Shown: piece by piece, positions 45,203 through 54,541 of the stretch
Numbering within the stretch: position 1 is the first letter of the stretch
Layout of the letters: every line of letters begins with the position of its first letter
Origin: Bacteroidales bacterium
GTDB lineage: Bacteria; Bacteroidota; Bacteroidia; Bacteroidales; F082
NCBI GenBank assembly: GCA_024400305.1
Contig: JAKSMX010000013.1
Span: 1 to 64,000 of the forward strand
Direction of reading: 5' to 3'
DNA length: 64,000 bases
Position numbers and translations under genes: made by a program
Notes under the pieces: generated by a model
What the model saw: the letters and a program-made list of their open reading frames with translations, nothing else
What the model was told of the DNA's origin: nothing
Databases searched by the model: none

Positions 45203-46555
45203 ATGGGAGAGGAGAGACCGACAAGAAAGCGCGACCGCATCATCAAGGGGTTTTCGAAGCTTCTGAAAGAGGACAAGTTGAAGGCTGTTTCAGAATACAT
45301 CGAGAATCCGGGTGAGTTCATTGCGCTTTTGAAGAGTTTCTGGTATTCTGATGCCGAGAAGCAGAAGCAGTTCGACGAGTTCAGTGAGAACACCATTTCC
45401 AATTTCCACATCCCGTACGGCGTGTCGCCAAATGTATTAATTAATGGTAAGCGATATGTCGTGCCGATGGTGATTGAGGAGAGCAGTGTTGTCGCGGCGG
45501 CCTCGGCCGCCGCGAAATTCTGGGGCGACCGCGGCGGATTCCATGCCGAAGTGATTGACACACAGAAGGTCGGACAAGTGCATTTCTGTTATAAAGGGAA
45601 AAAAGATGTCCTGCTGTCTCTCTTCCCGGAGATAAAACAGGCTCTGTGCGATGCCACGAAGCCAATAACCGCAAAGATGGAGAAACGCGGCGGCGGAATT
45701 GTTGATATTCAATTAGTTGACTTCACCGACAAGATTCCTGATTATTACCAGCTACGTGTCACTTTTTACACCTGTGACTCGATGGGCGCAAACTTCATCA
45801 ACACCTGCCTCGAGACTTTCGCACACACACTTCAGGACTTCTTCCTCCGTCAGAACCAGCTTCCGCAAAACGAACGTCAGGTTGAGATTGTGATGTCAAT
45901 TTTGTCAAACTATACGCCTCAATGTCGTGTCAAAGTCTGGGTCGAATGTCCGGTCTATGACCTCGACGGTGTTGACGAACACCTTGACGGACAGGCATTT
46001 GCGGAGAAATTCAAGAAAGCTGTTGACATCGCACATATCGATGTGTATCGCGCCACCACACATAATAAAGGTATATACAACGGCATCGATGCGGTCGTCA
46101 TAGCCACCGGCAACGATTTCCGTGCCACCGAAGCTGCCGGTCATTCTTACGCCGCCCGCAACGGACAGTACGAATCGCTGTCATCGGTCGAAATTAATGA
46201 CGGAAAGTTCAAGTTCATCCTCGAAGTCCCGATGGCTCTCGGCACTGTCGGCGGTTTGACATCGCTTCATCCTTTGGCAAAGGAATCACTCGAACTTCTT
46301 GGAAATCCTTCGGCTCCGGAACTGATGATGATTGCCGCCACAATGGGTCTCGCAAATAACTACGCCGCCGTCAAGTCACTGACAACCAAAGGAATACAAC
46401 AAGGTCACATGAAAATGCACCTCGCCAATATCCTCAATCAGATGAACGCCACCGATGAAGAAAAAGCTGCGGCTCTGGTTCACTTCAAAGATGTCACCGT
46501 GACATACGCTGGCGTGGAGGAGTTTCTGAAGGAGATCAGGAAATCAGGTGATTAG
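45203..46555 (+). CDS. Hydroxymethylglutaryl-CoA reductase, class II
   Basis: The 450-residue enzyme would interconvert HMG-CoA and mevalonate. Class II features are the N-terminal VPMVIEESSVVAAASAAAKFW segment, the catalytic DSMGANFINTCLE region (Asp/Asn cluster) and the cofactor/substrate part HNKGIYNGIDAVVIATGNDFRATEAAGH. The late PMALGTVGG segment and MKMHLANI provide the conserved His region. The neighbouring downstream GHMP kinase supports a biosynthetic mevalonate pathway to isoprenoids, rather than mevalonate catabolism. Confidence 0.92.
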   Translation: MGEERPTRKRDRIIKGFSKLLKEDKLKAVSEYIENPGEFIALLKSFWYSDAEKQKQFDEFSENTISNFHIPYGVSPNVLINGKRYVVPMVIEESSVVAAASAAAKFWGDRGGFHAEVIDTQKVGQVHFCYKGKKDVLLSLFPEIKQALCDATKPITAKMEKRGGGIVDIQLVDFTDKIPDYYQLRVTFYTCDSMGANFINTCLETFAHTLQDFFLRQNQLPQNERQVEIVMSILSNYTPQCRVKVWVECPVYDLDGVDEHLDGQAFAEKFKKAVDIAHIDVYRATTHNKGIYNGIDAVVIATGNDFRATEAAGHSYAARNGQYESLSSVEINDGKFKFILEVPMALGTVGGLTSLHPLAKESLELLGNPSAPELMMIAATMGLANNYAAVKSLTTKGIQQGHMKMHLANILNQMNATDEEKAAALVHFKDVTVTYAGVEEFLKEIRKSGD

Positions 46556-46587
46556 ATAATTAGGAGTTTTAGGAAGAAAATTATAAG

Positions 46588-46631
46588 AAACTCGCGTAAC
46601 TTGTGTCAAAAACTTGTGCAACTCGTGTTAA
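46588..46631. repeat. AACTCGYG/AACTTGTG repeat cluster
   Basis: Four copies of AACTYGYG-type units with the same spacing logic as at 16844-16887, ending 3 bp before the GHMP kinase start. Confidence 0.7.
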
Positions 46632-46634
46632 AAT

Positions 46635-47561
46635 ATGGATAAATTCAGAGCTAACGGAAAATTCTTGCTTACCGGCGAATATCTTGTGCTTCAAGGCGCT
46701 TCGGCTTTGGCGTTGCCGCTGAAGTTAGGGCAGACTTTGGAAGTAAATACGTTGGAAATCAACAACGGAGTGCTTCACTGGGACGCTTTCACACCGAAAG
46801 GTTTCTGGTTTTCGGCGATGCTCAATAAAAGTGACCTTACTGTCCGTGCTTCCGATGACATGGAGAAAGCCGGGATGCTGAGTAAAATATTCCAGACCAT
46901 CAAATCATTGAATCCAAATATTTTACAAGAGAATAACGATTATTCTTTCACGACACATCTGGAGTTTGACAAGGAATGGGGCCTTGGAAGCAGCTCGACT
47001 TTGATTTCGTGCCTATCACAATGGGCAGGTGTCAATCCATACGAGGTGCTGAAACGCACCATGGGCGGTTCAGGCTACGACATCGCTTGCGCAACAGCTT
47101 TAAAACCAATACTTTATCGTTTGGAAAACGGCAATCCTATCGTTGAGGAAGCCGACTTCAAACCAGGATTTTTAGATAAACTGTATTTTATTTACCGGAA
47201 CCACAAGCAAAGTTCTGGCAAGGAAGTGAAGTCGTTCAAGGAAAGACTGAAAACCAACGATTTTGCAAGAGAAATAAGGGAAATTTCGGTCATGTCTGAT
47301 GTTTTGTCAGGCCCGTGTCTTGCCGGCTTCGATGACTTCTGCGCCATCATGGAACGTCACGAAGAAATCATCGGAAGTTGCATTTGTCAAAATCCGTTGA
47401 AGACCCAATTTGCGGATTTTCAAGGCGTTATAAAATCACTTGGTGCCTGGGGCGGCGATTTTTTCCTTGCGGCAACGAAACTTCCTGAAACAGAAGTCAG
47501 AAAATATTTTGAAGAAAAAGGCCTGACGACGTTTTTCAGATATGACGAAATGGTGATTTGA
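46635..47561 (+). CDS. GYDIA-family GHMP kinase
   Basis: A 308-residue small-molecule kinase of the mevalonate kinase superfamily. Visible are the N-terminal GKFLLTGEYLVLQGASALALPL, the ATP-binding GLGSSSTLIS motif and the signature GGSGYDIACATALKPILY that names the Bacteroidota GYDIA group. Placement 80 bp after the HMG-CoA reductase gene suggests phosphorylation of mevalonate or phosphomevalonate. The exact substrate is not proven. Confidence 0.85.
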   Translation: MDKFRANGKFLLTGEYLVLQGASALALPLKLGQTLEVNTLEINNGVLHWDAFTPKGFWFSAMLNKSDLTVRASDDMEKAGMLSKIFQTIKSLNPNILQENNDYSFTTHLEFDKEWGLGSSSTLISCLSQWAGVNPYEVLKRTMGGSGYDIACATALKPILYRLENGNPIVEEADFKPGFLDKLYFIYRNHKQSSGKEVKSFKERLKTNDFAREIREISVMSDVLSGPCLAGFDDFCAIMERHEEIIGSCICQNPLKTQFADFQGVIKSLGAWGGDFFLAATKLPETEVRKYFEEKGLTTFFRYDEMVI

Positions 47562-47562
47562 T

Positions 47563-47919
47563 TCATTTTTTCTTGTAAACCACCGTCATCCAGCCAATCG
47601 GAGTCTTGATTTTTGATGTTATCCTCTCGTTTTCCAACGTCCCGATTTTCATGTCTTCAACAAAAATGCCATTGCCATCAATATGATAAATGTAGTCGCC
47701 GTTCATGTCGGACATTATTATGTTGACAATACTGTCATTTTTGAAAATCAATGAGTTGTGCATTTCCTGCTCGCCAGCCTGGTGAATCATATCGGGTGTG
47801 TTCCGCCTCTCGTCGAAATCAAAAGTCACCTTTTCGACCGTCCATTTTCCGATGACGGAGTCGGATTTTGAACAGGCAGCGAGAAAGAACAATGTTATTA
47901 TGAAAATGATTTTTTTCAT
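47563..47919 (-). CDS. Lipocalin-like small lipoprotein
   Basis: A 118-residue protein with signal peptide and lipobox LAAC (Cys at residue 16), followed by SVIGKWTVEKVTFDFDE. GxW in the first strand and the beta-rich remainder suggest a small lipocalin-like domain of the type common in Bacteroidota. No specific ligand is inferable. It converges on the GHMP kinase gene with 1 bp between the stop codons. Confidence 0.7.
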   Translation of the reverse strand: MKKIIFIITLFFLAACSKSDSVIGKWTVEKVTFDFDERRNTPDMIHQAGEQEMHNSLIFKNDSIVNIIMSDMNGDYIYHIDGNGIFVEDMKIGTLENERITSKIKTPIGWMTVVYKKK

Positions 47920-47938
47920 CGAATGAAATTCAAAAATT

Positions 47939-47984
47939 AAAAGTTAAAAGAGAATTCAGCGTGGCCTCGTCTCTTTTAACTTTT
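47939..47984 (-). terminator. Terminator of the first M24 peptidase gene
   Basis: AAAAGTTAAAAGAGA and TCTCTTTTAACTTTT form a 15-bp stem with a 16-base loop, just after the peptidase stop on the minus strand. Confidence 0.7.
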
Positions 47985-48000
47985 AACTTTCCACTTTTAA

Positions 48001-49422
48001 CTAAAACAATCCGGGAATTCTTATCCATTCGCGTGCTTCGGCGCAGGTGGCTTCGACTTCCGCCACTGTCTTCGGAATCGGGCGGCCGAGGATGCGGTTG
48101 CCTGTCTCGGTGATGAGCAGGTCGTCTTCGATGCGTATTCCGCCGAAATCCTTGAATGTCTCGAGTTTGTCGTAGTTGATGAAGTCTTTGTGCTTGCCTT
48201 CTGCCTTGAAGATGTCAATGAGTGTCGGAATGAAATAGATGCCTGGTTCGTCGGTGACTACGAAACCTGGTTTCAGCGTTTTCCCGCAGCGGAGGCAGCT
48301 GAATCCCTGTTTCGTTGAGCGCGGCGTCTGCTTGTTGTAGCCCACGTTGACTTCACCGAGTCCTTCCATGTCGTGAACGTCCATTCCGAGCATGTGGCCG
48401 AGTCCGTGAGGCTGGAACAGATAATGTGCGCCTGCTTCGAGGGCGTCGTCGGTGTTGCCTTTCATAAGTCCGATGCCTTTGAGACCGTCGATGAGGGTGC
48501 GTGCCGCGAGTCTGTGCATCTCCATGTATTCTATGCCCGGACGTGTGTTCTTCGCCACTTCGGTGTTGGCTTTCAACACTATCTCATAGACATCACGCTG
48601 ACGGGCGTTGAACTTGCCGCCGACAGGTGTGGTGCGTGTGAAGTCGCTGTCAAGGTAGTTGCCGGTTTCGGCACCGCAGTCGCAGACCATCATGCGGCCT
48701 TCAACGAGAACGTTGCCGTGGTTGTGGTTGTGCAATGTCTGCCCGTCCATGCTGACGATGTTCGGGAACGAGACGACACCGCCGCGTGCTATGGCGATGC
48801 CTTCGATGGTGCCGCTGATCTCCTGCTCGATGACACCCGGCTTACACATTTTCATCGCCGTGGTGTGCATGTAATAGGCAGTGTTTGCTGCATATTCCAT
48901 CTCGTCGATTTCAATTTGGCTCTTGATTTCGCGGAGGCTCACGATAGCTTCGATGAGCTGCTGGCTCACGTATTTCTCGACCTCGCATGTGCAGATGTCC
49001 ATGAAGTTCGCTATCTTGATGGTCATGTCGCCGCGATATGTCGGGGTGATGTGAATCTGACGGCCTTTCTCCACGGCCTCGCGGATGTATTCCGGGAAAC
49101 GGTTGATGTCGCGGCAGTCTTTGATGCCGATTTTGTCGCCTTGCTCCTGCAATGACGGAAGCGGCCCGCACCAGATGACGTCATCAATGGTGACCTCCTG
49201 CCCGAAAAGGATCTCCTCACCGCTTTCAAAATCTATAACTCCAACTAAATCAGGGTGATTGAGACCGAAGAAATAGGCGAAATTGCTGTCTTGACGATAA
49301 TGATAAGTGTTGTCAGGGTAATTCATGGAAGCCTCGTCGTTGGCTACGAAGAAAGCCAAACCCTTGTTCATCAGCTTCTTCAACGCCTCTCTGTGACCGG
49401 CGTAAAATTCTTTGGTAAACAT
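48001..49422 (-). CDS. Aminopeptidase P family protein (M24B), copy 1
   Basis: A 473-residue metallopeptidase likely removing N-terminal residues before proline. The N-terminal creatinase-like domain (about 1-170) precedes the pita-bread domain with metal ligands in MVCDCGAETGNYLDSDFTRTTPV (two Asp), in FQPHGLGHMLGMDVHD (His), in FVVTDEPGIYFIP (Glu) and in GGIRIEDDLLITETG (Glu). It is cytosolic, with no signal. A shorter paralogue is encoded at 50567-51847. Confidence 0.92.
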   Translation of the reverse strand: MFTKEFYAGHREALKKLMNKGLAFFVANDEASMNYPDNTYHYRQDSNFAYFFGLNHPDLVGVIDFESGEEILFGQEVTIDDVIWCGPLPSLQEQGDKIGIKDCRDINRFPEYIREAVEKGRQIHITPTYRGDMTIKIANFMDICTCEVEKYVSQQLIEAIVSLREIKSQIEIDEMEYAANTAYYMHTTAMKMCKPGVIEQEISGTIEGIAIARGGVVSFPNIVSMDGQTLHNHNHGNVLVEGRMMVCDCGAETGNYLDSDFTRTTPVGGKFNARQRDVYEIVLKANTEVAKNTRPGIEYMEMHRLAARTLIDGLKGIGLMKGNTDDALEAGAHYLFQPHGLGHMLGMDVHDMEGLGEVNVGYNKQTPRSTKQGFSCLRCGKTLKPGFVVTDEPGIYFIPTLIDIFKAEGKHKDFINYDKLETFKDFGGIRIEDDLLITETGNRILGRPIPKTVAEVEATCAEAREWIRIPGLF

Positions 49423-49528
49423 GATATTTTATTTTTTATGATTCAAAAATTATTTCGCAAAGTTATAAAAAAGACGTTAAACAAAGGTGTCTTTTCACAT
49501 AAATTTGATGATTTGTTTTCAGAGCGAT

Positions 49529-50551
49529 TCATTTGAAAAGTATTTTGTAATGTGATTCCTTGTTTGTAACATCGTCTTTAATCCTGATGATGACTGGCGT
49601 GTTGGCACGATAATTGCTTAATTCACAACGATTTGAGCCTTTCACAAATGTTTTATTAATTTCATTCCCACAGAAATCATATACAAAGATTGATGCGTTA
49701 ATCTCTTTTTTTGACATGATTATTATCTTGCCATTGGAATGAACGAACTCGAAATCATCTTCATTATCAGTTGTTTCTGAAATCGCGGAAGGTTCGAGTA
49801 CTGTCTCGGTTGCGACTTTTTGAAGGTAGCCTGCCGTTTTCTCGCTCATGTTTTCTGGAAACCACAGTCCGTTTGGACTTTCATTCCATAACAGAGCGTG
49901 GAACGTGCAGGCGGCAAGGTAACTGCCTTCGATTGTCGGGTGACTGTCGTCGCCGCTGTGCAGCACGATTTCCGATTCTGTCAAGACCTTCCTCCATGCC
50001 TCCCCGACAGGTGCTGTCAGTCCGCCGAAAAGTTCACGGCATTCATTGTAAGCACTTGACAATGAGTCCTGCATGTGGTCGAAGTCGCGGAAGTCTGCGC
50101 TGCAATACATTCCCAAACCGTAGTTTTCGCATTGTTGTCCGCCATGACGCCTCCCCCATGTCATGTATCCGACAATCTGGGCGTCGGGGTTGTACAAAAG
50201 GACGGAGTCGCGTAGCTGCTGGTAACCGCTGTGCATGAACTCATAACGGTAAAAGTCGATGCTCGGCAGCTGACTTTGTTCTTGCAACACAACATAATCC
50301 CATTTTCCATTACGTATGAGGTTGATACTCTGCGTGTTTTCGACATGTTGCTTGAGGAGATAACCTCCAGGAGTGTTGGCTGCCGTATTCATGACTTTCC
50401 GGCTGCTTTCCGCAAGAGAAGCGCATAACTGTGGCAGGTTATTGACATTGGTATATGAATTTCCAAGAAATAAAACATTGATGGTGTCTTGCGCCCATAA
50501 AATATTGGTTGCCAATAATATACAGATGATTATGAGTGCTTTTTTACGCAT
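49529..50551 (-). CDS. Secreted SGNH/GDSL-type hydrolase (DUF4886-like) with T9SS-like tail
   Basis: A 340-residue exported hydrolase. The signal peptide ends near NILWAQ. The nucleophile block INVLFLGNSYTNVNNLPQLC corresponds to the GxS motif of SGNH enzymes, and DDSHPTIEGSYLAACTFH carries the catalytic Asp-x-x-His-like block. The last 75 residues (FEFVHSNGKIIIMSKKE ... ESHYKILFK) resemble a type A T9SS sorting domain. It probably cleaves esters on extracellular glycans or other substrates. It lies between the two M24 peptidase genes. Confidence 0.82.
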   Translation of the reverse strand: MRKKALIIICILLATNILWAQDTINVLFLGNSYTNVNNLPQLCASLAESSRKVMNTAANTPGGYLLKQHVENTQSINLIRNGKWDYVVLQEQSQLPSIDFYRYEFMHSGYQQLRDSVLLYNPDAQIVGYMTWGRRHGGQQCENYGLGMYCSADFRDFDHMQDSLSSAYNECRELFGGLTAPVGEAWRKVLTESEIVLHSGDDSHPTIEGSYLAACTFHALLWNESPNGLWFPENMSEKTAGYLQKVATETVLEPSAISETTDNEDDFEFVHSNGKIIIMSKKEINASIFVYDFCGNEINKTFVKGSNRCELSNYRANTPVIIRIKDDVTNKESHYKILFK

Positions 50552-50566
50552 ATCTCGGTTAAATGT

Positions 50567-51847
50567 TTATAATCTTGCCAAATCTTCAATCTCAATCGGC
50601 AAATCGCCGAAAAGATTGACCGGTTCATTTTCAGTGATTAAGATGTCGTCTTCAAGTCTGATTCCGATGCCTTCCTCGCGGATGTAAATGCCCGGTTCGC
50701 ACGAAAGCACCATGCCCGCCCTGAAAGGTTCATATTTGTCGAGGTTGTCGTGGCAGTCCAAACCGACGTGGTGAGCCATGCCGTGCATGAGGTATTTCTT
50801 GTACATCGGTTTGTCAGGCTCTTGATTGTCAACGTCTTGCTGCGTGAAAAGTCCGAGTTTTATCATCTCTTTCTCCATCAAGGCGTATGTCGTGCGGTTG
50901 ATTTCATCAATAGTGTGACCGATCTTGTAAAGTTTCGTGATTTCTTTCTTCACCCTCATGACGGCTTCGTAGCATTCTTTCTGACGTGGCGTGAACTTGC
51001 CGTTTACCGGAATCGTCCTGCTTAAATCGGAGGCGTAGTTCTTATATTCGCAACCCATGTCGAAAAGCAGCAAGTCGTTGTCATTCAATATGCTGTCGTT
51101 TTTGGAGTAATGCAGGCAACAGGCGTTTCTGCCTCCTGCTATAATTGGATGGAAAGCGTGGCCTGATGCGTTGTTCATTTTGAAAATGTATTCCATCTCG
51201 GCTTGCATTTCATATTCGTAACGTCCTGGTTTTACGGTCTTTACGCAATGCATGAACGCTTTTCCCGTGATGTCGCAGGCCTGTTTCATAATTTCGATTT
51301 CCTCTTCCGATTTGATTTTTCGCAGCGTATTTAATATAGGTGCCGAGCGTTCGAATTTATGAAGCGGGTACTGATTCATGATTTCTTTCACGAAACGTTC
51401 TTGGATTGTCACGACTTTCGTCTCGAAACGTGAATATTCGTAAAGATTCAGATAAACTGTTTCAGCATTGAGAATCAATTCTTTAAGAGTGTCATTGAAA
51501 TTGTCGGCATACATTACGTTCTCGCATCCGGAGATTTCTTTTGCTTGATTTGCGTCAAGCATTTCCCCGCGCCAGATGGCTTTCATCTCGCTGTATGGCT
51601 CAACGAAAAGAATCTCGCGCAATGCCGGATTCGGATGGTCGGGATACAAAATCAGAAATGCGCCTTCGCGGTCAATTCCGGTGAGGTAAAAGAAGTCGGA
51701 ATTCTGACGGAAAGGGTAGCACTGGTCGCCGTTTCTCGGCATTTCTTCGTTCGCCGTGAAGACAGCAATGGAGTTTTTTTTCATCGCCGAAGCGAAATTC
51801 TTTCTGTTCCTGACAAAAAGAGAATTTGGTATATTGTTGATTGACAT
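50567..51847 (-). CDS. Aminopeptidase P family protein (M24B), copy 2
   Basis: A 426-residue paralogue of the peptidase at 48001. It has the N-terminal segment MPRNGDQCYPFRQNSDFFYLTGIDREGAF and the metal ligands in LLFDMGCEYKNYASDLSRTIPV, MHGMAHHVGLDCHD, MVLSCEPGIYI and GIRLEDDILITE. It is closer in length to E. coli PepP. It precedes the SGNH hydrolase gene on the same strand by 15 bp, so the two may be cotranscribed. Confidence 0.92.
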   Translation of the reverse strand: MSINNIPNSLFVRNRKNFASAMKKNSIAVFTANEEMPRNGDQCYPFRQNSDFFYLTGIDREGAFLILYPDHPNPALREILFVEPYSEMKAIWRGEMLDANQAKEISGCENVMYADNFNDTLKELILNAETVYLNLYEYSRFETKVVTIQERFVKEIMNQYPLHKFERSAPILNTLRKIKSEEEIEIMKQACDITGKAFMHCVKTVKPGRYEYEMQAEMEYIFKMNNASGHAFHPIIAGGRNACCLHYSKNDSILNDNDLLLFDMGCEYKNYASDLSRTIPVNGKFTPRQKECYEAVMRVKKEITKLYKIGHTIDEINRTTYALMEKEMIKLGLFTQQDVDNQEPDKPMYKKYLMHGMAHHVGLDCHDNLDKYEPFRAGMVLSCEPGIYIREEGIGIRLEDDILITENEPVNLFGDLPIEIEDLARL

Positions 51848-52014
51848 TATGTTGCGTTTTTTAGATTATATTAATTTTTTATGTGGACAATGATTTCTAA
51901 AATTTTGTCCTGTGCTTTTTTAATACGTACAAAAGTAGTGAAATTTTTTGGAATAATTTTTTAATTTTAGATTTAAAAAAATTGTATTTTTACGGAACTA
52001 AAATAAAAAGTCAA

Positions 52015-52674
52015 ATGAAAGCTAAATTTTTACTGTTTGTATGTGTTATTGTGTTGAGTATCAATGTATCGGCACAATATAAGGAATTTCAATTCGGTTT
52101 GATGGTACAGCCAGGTTGCAGCTGGTTCAAGGTTTCAAACGACAACATCTCTAATGTCAAGAACAAGTTCACCTCAAAATATGGGGTTTTTGGTTCTTAT
52201 TATATGACTGAAAACTACGGTTTTACTTCAGGAATAGTCATTAAAAACACAGGCGCACGCTATGATTTCAACTATGCCACTGAAGCGTCTGTGACACAAT
52301 ATCGTCATGATTTCAAAAACACGTATTTGGAAATCCCGGTTCTTTTCAAAGGCAGGACCGACCAGTTTTCAAGATTCAGGGTGCTTGGCGAGTTCGGTGT
52401 CGGCTTTGACTTCCTCGTCAGCAACAACGAATCTTTCTCGAACATCAGTGGGCCGGATGAGCATCTGAAACTTAAGTACCGCACTTTCTGCCCGACTTTG
52501 ATGATTGGACTCGGAACGGAGATAAACATTTACAAATCAAGTTCTGTGCTGTTGGAGCTTGTGTTAGACAAAGGCTTCGCAAATGTCATCAGAAAAACAG
52601 ACGAAACCGAAGATTATTATGATTCCGCAATGAAGACCACCTGTCTTTATTTGCAAATCGGCTTCATTTTCTAA
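52015..52674 (+). CDS. PorT-like outer-membrane beta-barrel protein
   Basis: A 219-residue protein with signal peptide (FLLFVCVIVLSINVSAQ), then alternating hydrophobic strands from EFQFGLMVQPGCSWF to the C-terminal CLYLQIGFIF ending in Phe. This is the layout of the small outer-membrane barrels annotated as PorT family in Bacteroidota. The chosen ATG restores the signal peptide; an earlier in-frame ATG at 51982 would add 11 residues. Its role is unknown. Confidence 0.8.
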   Translation: MKAKFLLFVCVIVLSINVSAQYKEFQFGLMVQPGCSWFKVSNDNISNVKNKFTSKYGVFGSYYMTENYGFTSGIVIKNTGARYDFNYATEASVTQYRHDFKNTYLEIPVLFKGRTDQFSRFRVLGEFGVGFDFLVSNNESFSNISGPDEHLKLKYRTFCPTLMIGLGTEINIYKSSSVLLELVLDKGFANVIRKTDETEDYYDSAMKTTCLYLQIGFIF

Positions 52675-52680
52675 AAAAGC

Positions 52681-53502
52681 ATGAAGATAACTTTAGCTCA
52701 GAAAGGTTTTACCTCGTGTGATATTGACTTGAATGTCAACAAGATAATTGAGTCAGCACACGAGGCGAAGGCTTCGAGTCTTGTGATTTTTCCGGAATTT
52801 TCAGTTTGTGGTGTCAATCCATACGACCATCTTTCTGATGAAGGTTTTGTTGAAAAATGCGAGAAAGCGCTCGACAGAATCGCTGCCGAATGCGAACATG
52901 TTGCGGTGTTGGTCGGTTGTCCGGTAAGAAACACTTCCGGCAATGGGAAACCGTTTTACAATGCGGCGGTGTATATGTTTCAAGGACAACGTAAGATATT
53001 CAAAAAGAAACAGATAGGACTCGCTGACAAACGCGAGTTCGACTTTTTCGAGCCTTCGGATGTGAATGAGATACTGCAAGTCGGTTGCCATAAATTCGCC
53101 GTCACAATCGGAAGCGACCTATATAATATAGGTGAAGACGAATTTCTGATTCAAAACAGGGTCGATGAACTGATGCCTCTCGCACCTGATGTGATTGTCA
53201 ACATCGCTTCTGAAGAATATGATTATCAGAAGATTACAAGACATCGCGACCAATTGCGGCAGAATGTTCTGAAAACAGAACGTCCGTTGGTTTATGTGAA
53301 CAATGTCGGCAAAAAAGACGGGAAGGTCTTTGACGGCCATTCGATGATTTTCGGTTACGAAGGCTATGTCGTGGCATCGAATCCTTTTTTTGAAGAGAAA
53401 GTCAACGATGTTGATTTGGTTTGCCTTATTTCAATGAAACAATCTGATATTCAGGATATTCCATCGGAAAAGGAATTGGAGAACTTAATCAGTAAACTGT
53501 AA
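52681..53502 (+). CDS. Nitrilase-fold protein lacking the catalytic cysteine
   Basis: A 273-residue carbon-nitrogen hydrolase-fold protein resembling the glutaminase domain of NAD synthetases. Glu is present in VIFPEFSVCGVNPYDH and Lys in FKKKQIGLADKREFDFFEP, but the third triad position is changed. Where NAD synthetase glutaminase domains have TICEDIW, this protein has VTIGSDLYN, so Cys is replaced by Gly. No synthetase domain is fused. It starts 6 bp after the barrel gene and is probably cotranscribed. It may be a non-catalytic paralogue, or use different chemistry. Confidence 0.75.
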   Translation: MKITLAQKGFTSCDIDLNVNKIIESAHEAKASSLVIFPEFSVCGVNPYDHLSDEGFVEKCEKALDRIAAECEHVAVLVGCPVRNTSGNGKPFYNAAVYMFQGQRKIFKKKQIGLADKREFDFFEPSDVNEILQVGCHKFAVTIGSDLYNIGEDEFLIQNRVDELMPLAPDVIVNIASEEYDYQKITRHRDQLRQNVLKTERPLVYVNNVGKKDGKVFDGHSMIFGYEGYVVASNPFFEEKVNDVDLVCLISMKQSDIQDIPSEKELENLISKL

Positions 53503-53534
53503 AGTTGAAAACCTTTTTAGGTTTTAACACCAAT

Positions 53535-54407
53535 TTATATTCTGTCTAAAACCGTGACAATCAGTTTTTCCATTGTCGGGTGATAGTTTGGCGAGAATTT
53601 CTCCAAAACGCGGTTCGCCGCTATTGCGCATACTGTCAATGCGTTGTGTCCCAATATCTTGGCTAACAAAAACAATGCTGACGACTCCATTTCGAAGTTG
53701 GTGATTTTCCATTCGTTGAATCTGAAGTTTTCAATGTCTTTGTTAAGATTCGGATAATTGAGTTCGGCGCGGACGCAACGTCCTTGCGGACCGTAAAAGC
53801 CTGGAGATGTGGCGGTTATGCCTTTATGAAAACCTTCGGCAACCCTGTTGAAAAGACTTGGTGACGATTCGACCATGTATGGTTTTGGCAAATCGGTGGG
53901 GTAGTTCATGTCTCTGATGAAGGTATTCGTCATCTCATTGTTAATCACCGACTTATAATCTTTGTAGAAATATGCGAGACCGTCAAATCCGACGGCATAA
54001 CGTGAAGCGACGCAGGTGTCAACGTCAATTTCGGGTTGAAGTGCGCCACTCGTCCCGATGCGTATTAGATTCAAAGTCCTGTGAGTGGCGTTTGGAACGC
54101 GGTTTTTGAAGTCGATGTTTGCCACGGCATCGAGTTCGTTTACCACGATGTCAATGTTGTCTGTCCCCATTCCGGTTGACATCGCTGTGACGCGTTTTCC
54201 TTTGTAAGTGCCTGTGTGTGTGATTATTTCGCGGTTGCTTCTTCTGTATTCTATGTTGTCAAAATATTTTGAAACCATCGAAACGCGATTTGGGTCGCCG
54301 ACTAAAATCACATTGTCGGCCAACATTTCCGGAAACAAATTCAGATGATATATCGCACCTTCTTCGTTGAAGACCAATTGCGAATTTGGTATGGGTTGAA
54401 CGTTCAT
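53535..54407 (-). CDS. Nucleoside phosphorylase (uridine phosphorylase-like)
   Basis: A 290-residue PNP/UDP phosphorylase-family enzyme that would cleave a nucleoside with phosphate. It shows VILVGDPNRVSMVSKYFD (phosphate-site Gly-Asp-Pro), ITHTGTYKGKRVTAMSTGMG, LIRIGTSGALQ and the nucleoside-binding NFEMESSALFLLAKILGH with its Glu-Met-Glu. Uridine-type specificity is likely but cannot be proven. It is cytosolic. A TATTTTTG box lies at 54425-54432 on the minus strand. Confidence 0.88.
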   Translation of the reverse strand: MNVQPIPNSQLVFNEEGAIYHLNLFPEMLADNVILVGDPNRVSMVSKYFDNIEYRRSNREIITHTGTYKGKRVTAMSTGMGTDNIDIVVNELDAVANIDFKNRVPNATHRTLNLIRIGTSGALQPEIDVDTCVASRYAVGFDGLAYFYKDYKSVINNEMTNTFIRDMNYPTDLPKPYMVESSPSLFNRVAEGFHKGITATSPGFYGPQGRCVRAELNYPNLNKDIENFRFNEWKITNFEMESSALFLLAKILGHNALTVCAIAANRVLEKFSPNYHPTMEKLIVTVLDRI

Positions 54408-54424
54408 TTGTTAAAAAATTTTTG

Positions 54425-54512
54425 CAAAAATAATGCTTTTTTATGCTAAAAAGTCCACAAATGTTAAAAATTGTAAAATTTGTGAAAATTAAAATTTTAA
54501 TGTGTAACTTTG
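54425..54512. promoter_or_regulatory. Divergent -7 boxes of the phosphorylase and cinA genes
   Basis: TATTTTTGC on the minus strand (54425-54432) and TAACTTTGC on the plus strand (54505-54512) lie 18 and 30 bp before the respective starts. Confidence 0.6.
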
Positions 54513-54541
54513 CAGCCTGAATTTTAAGTTTAGACTTTATC

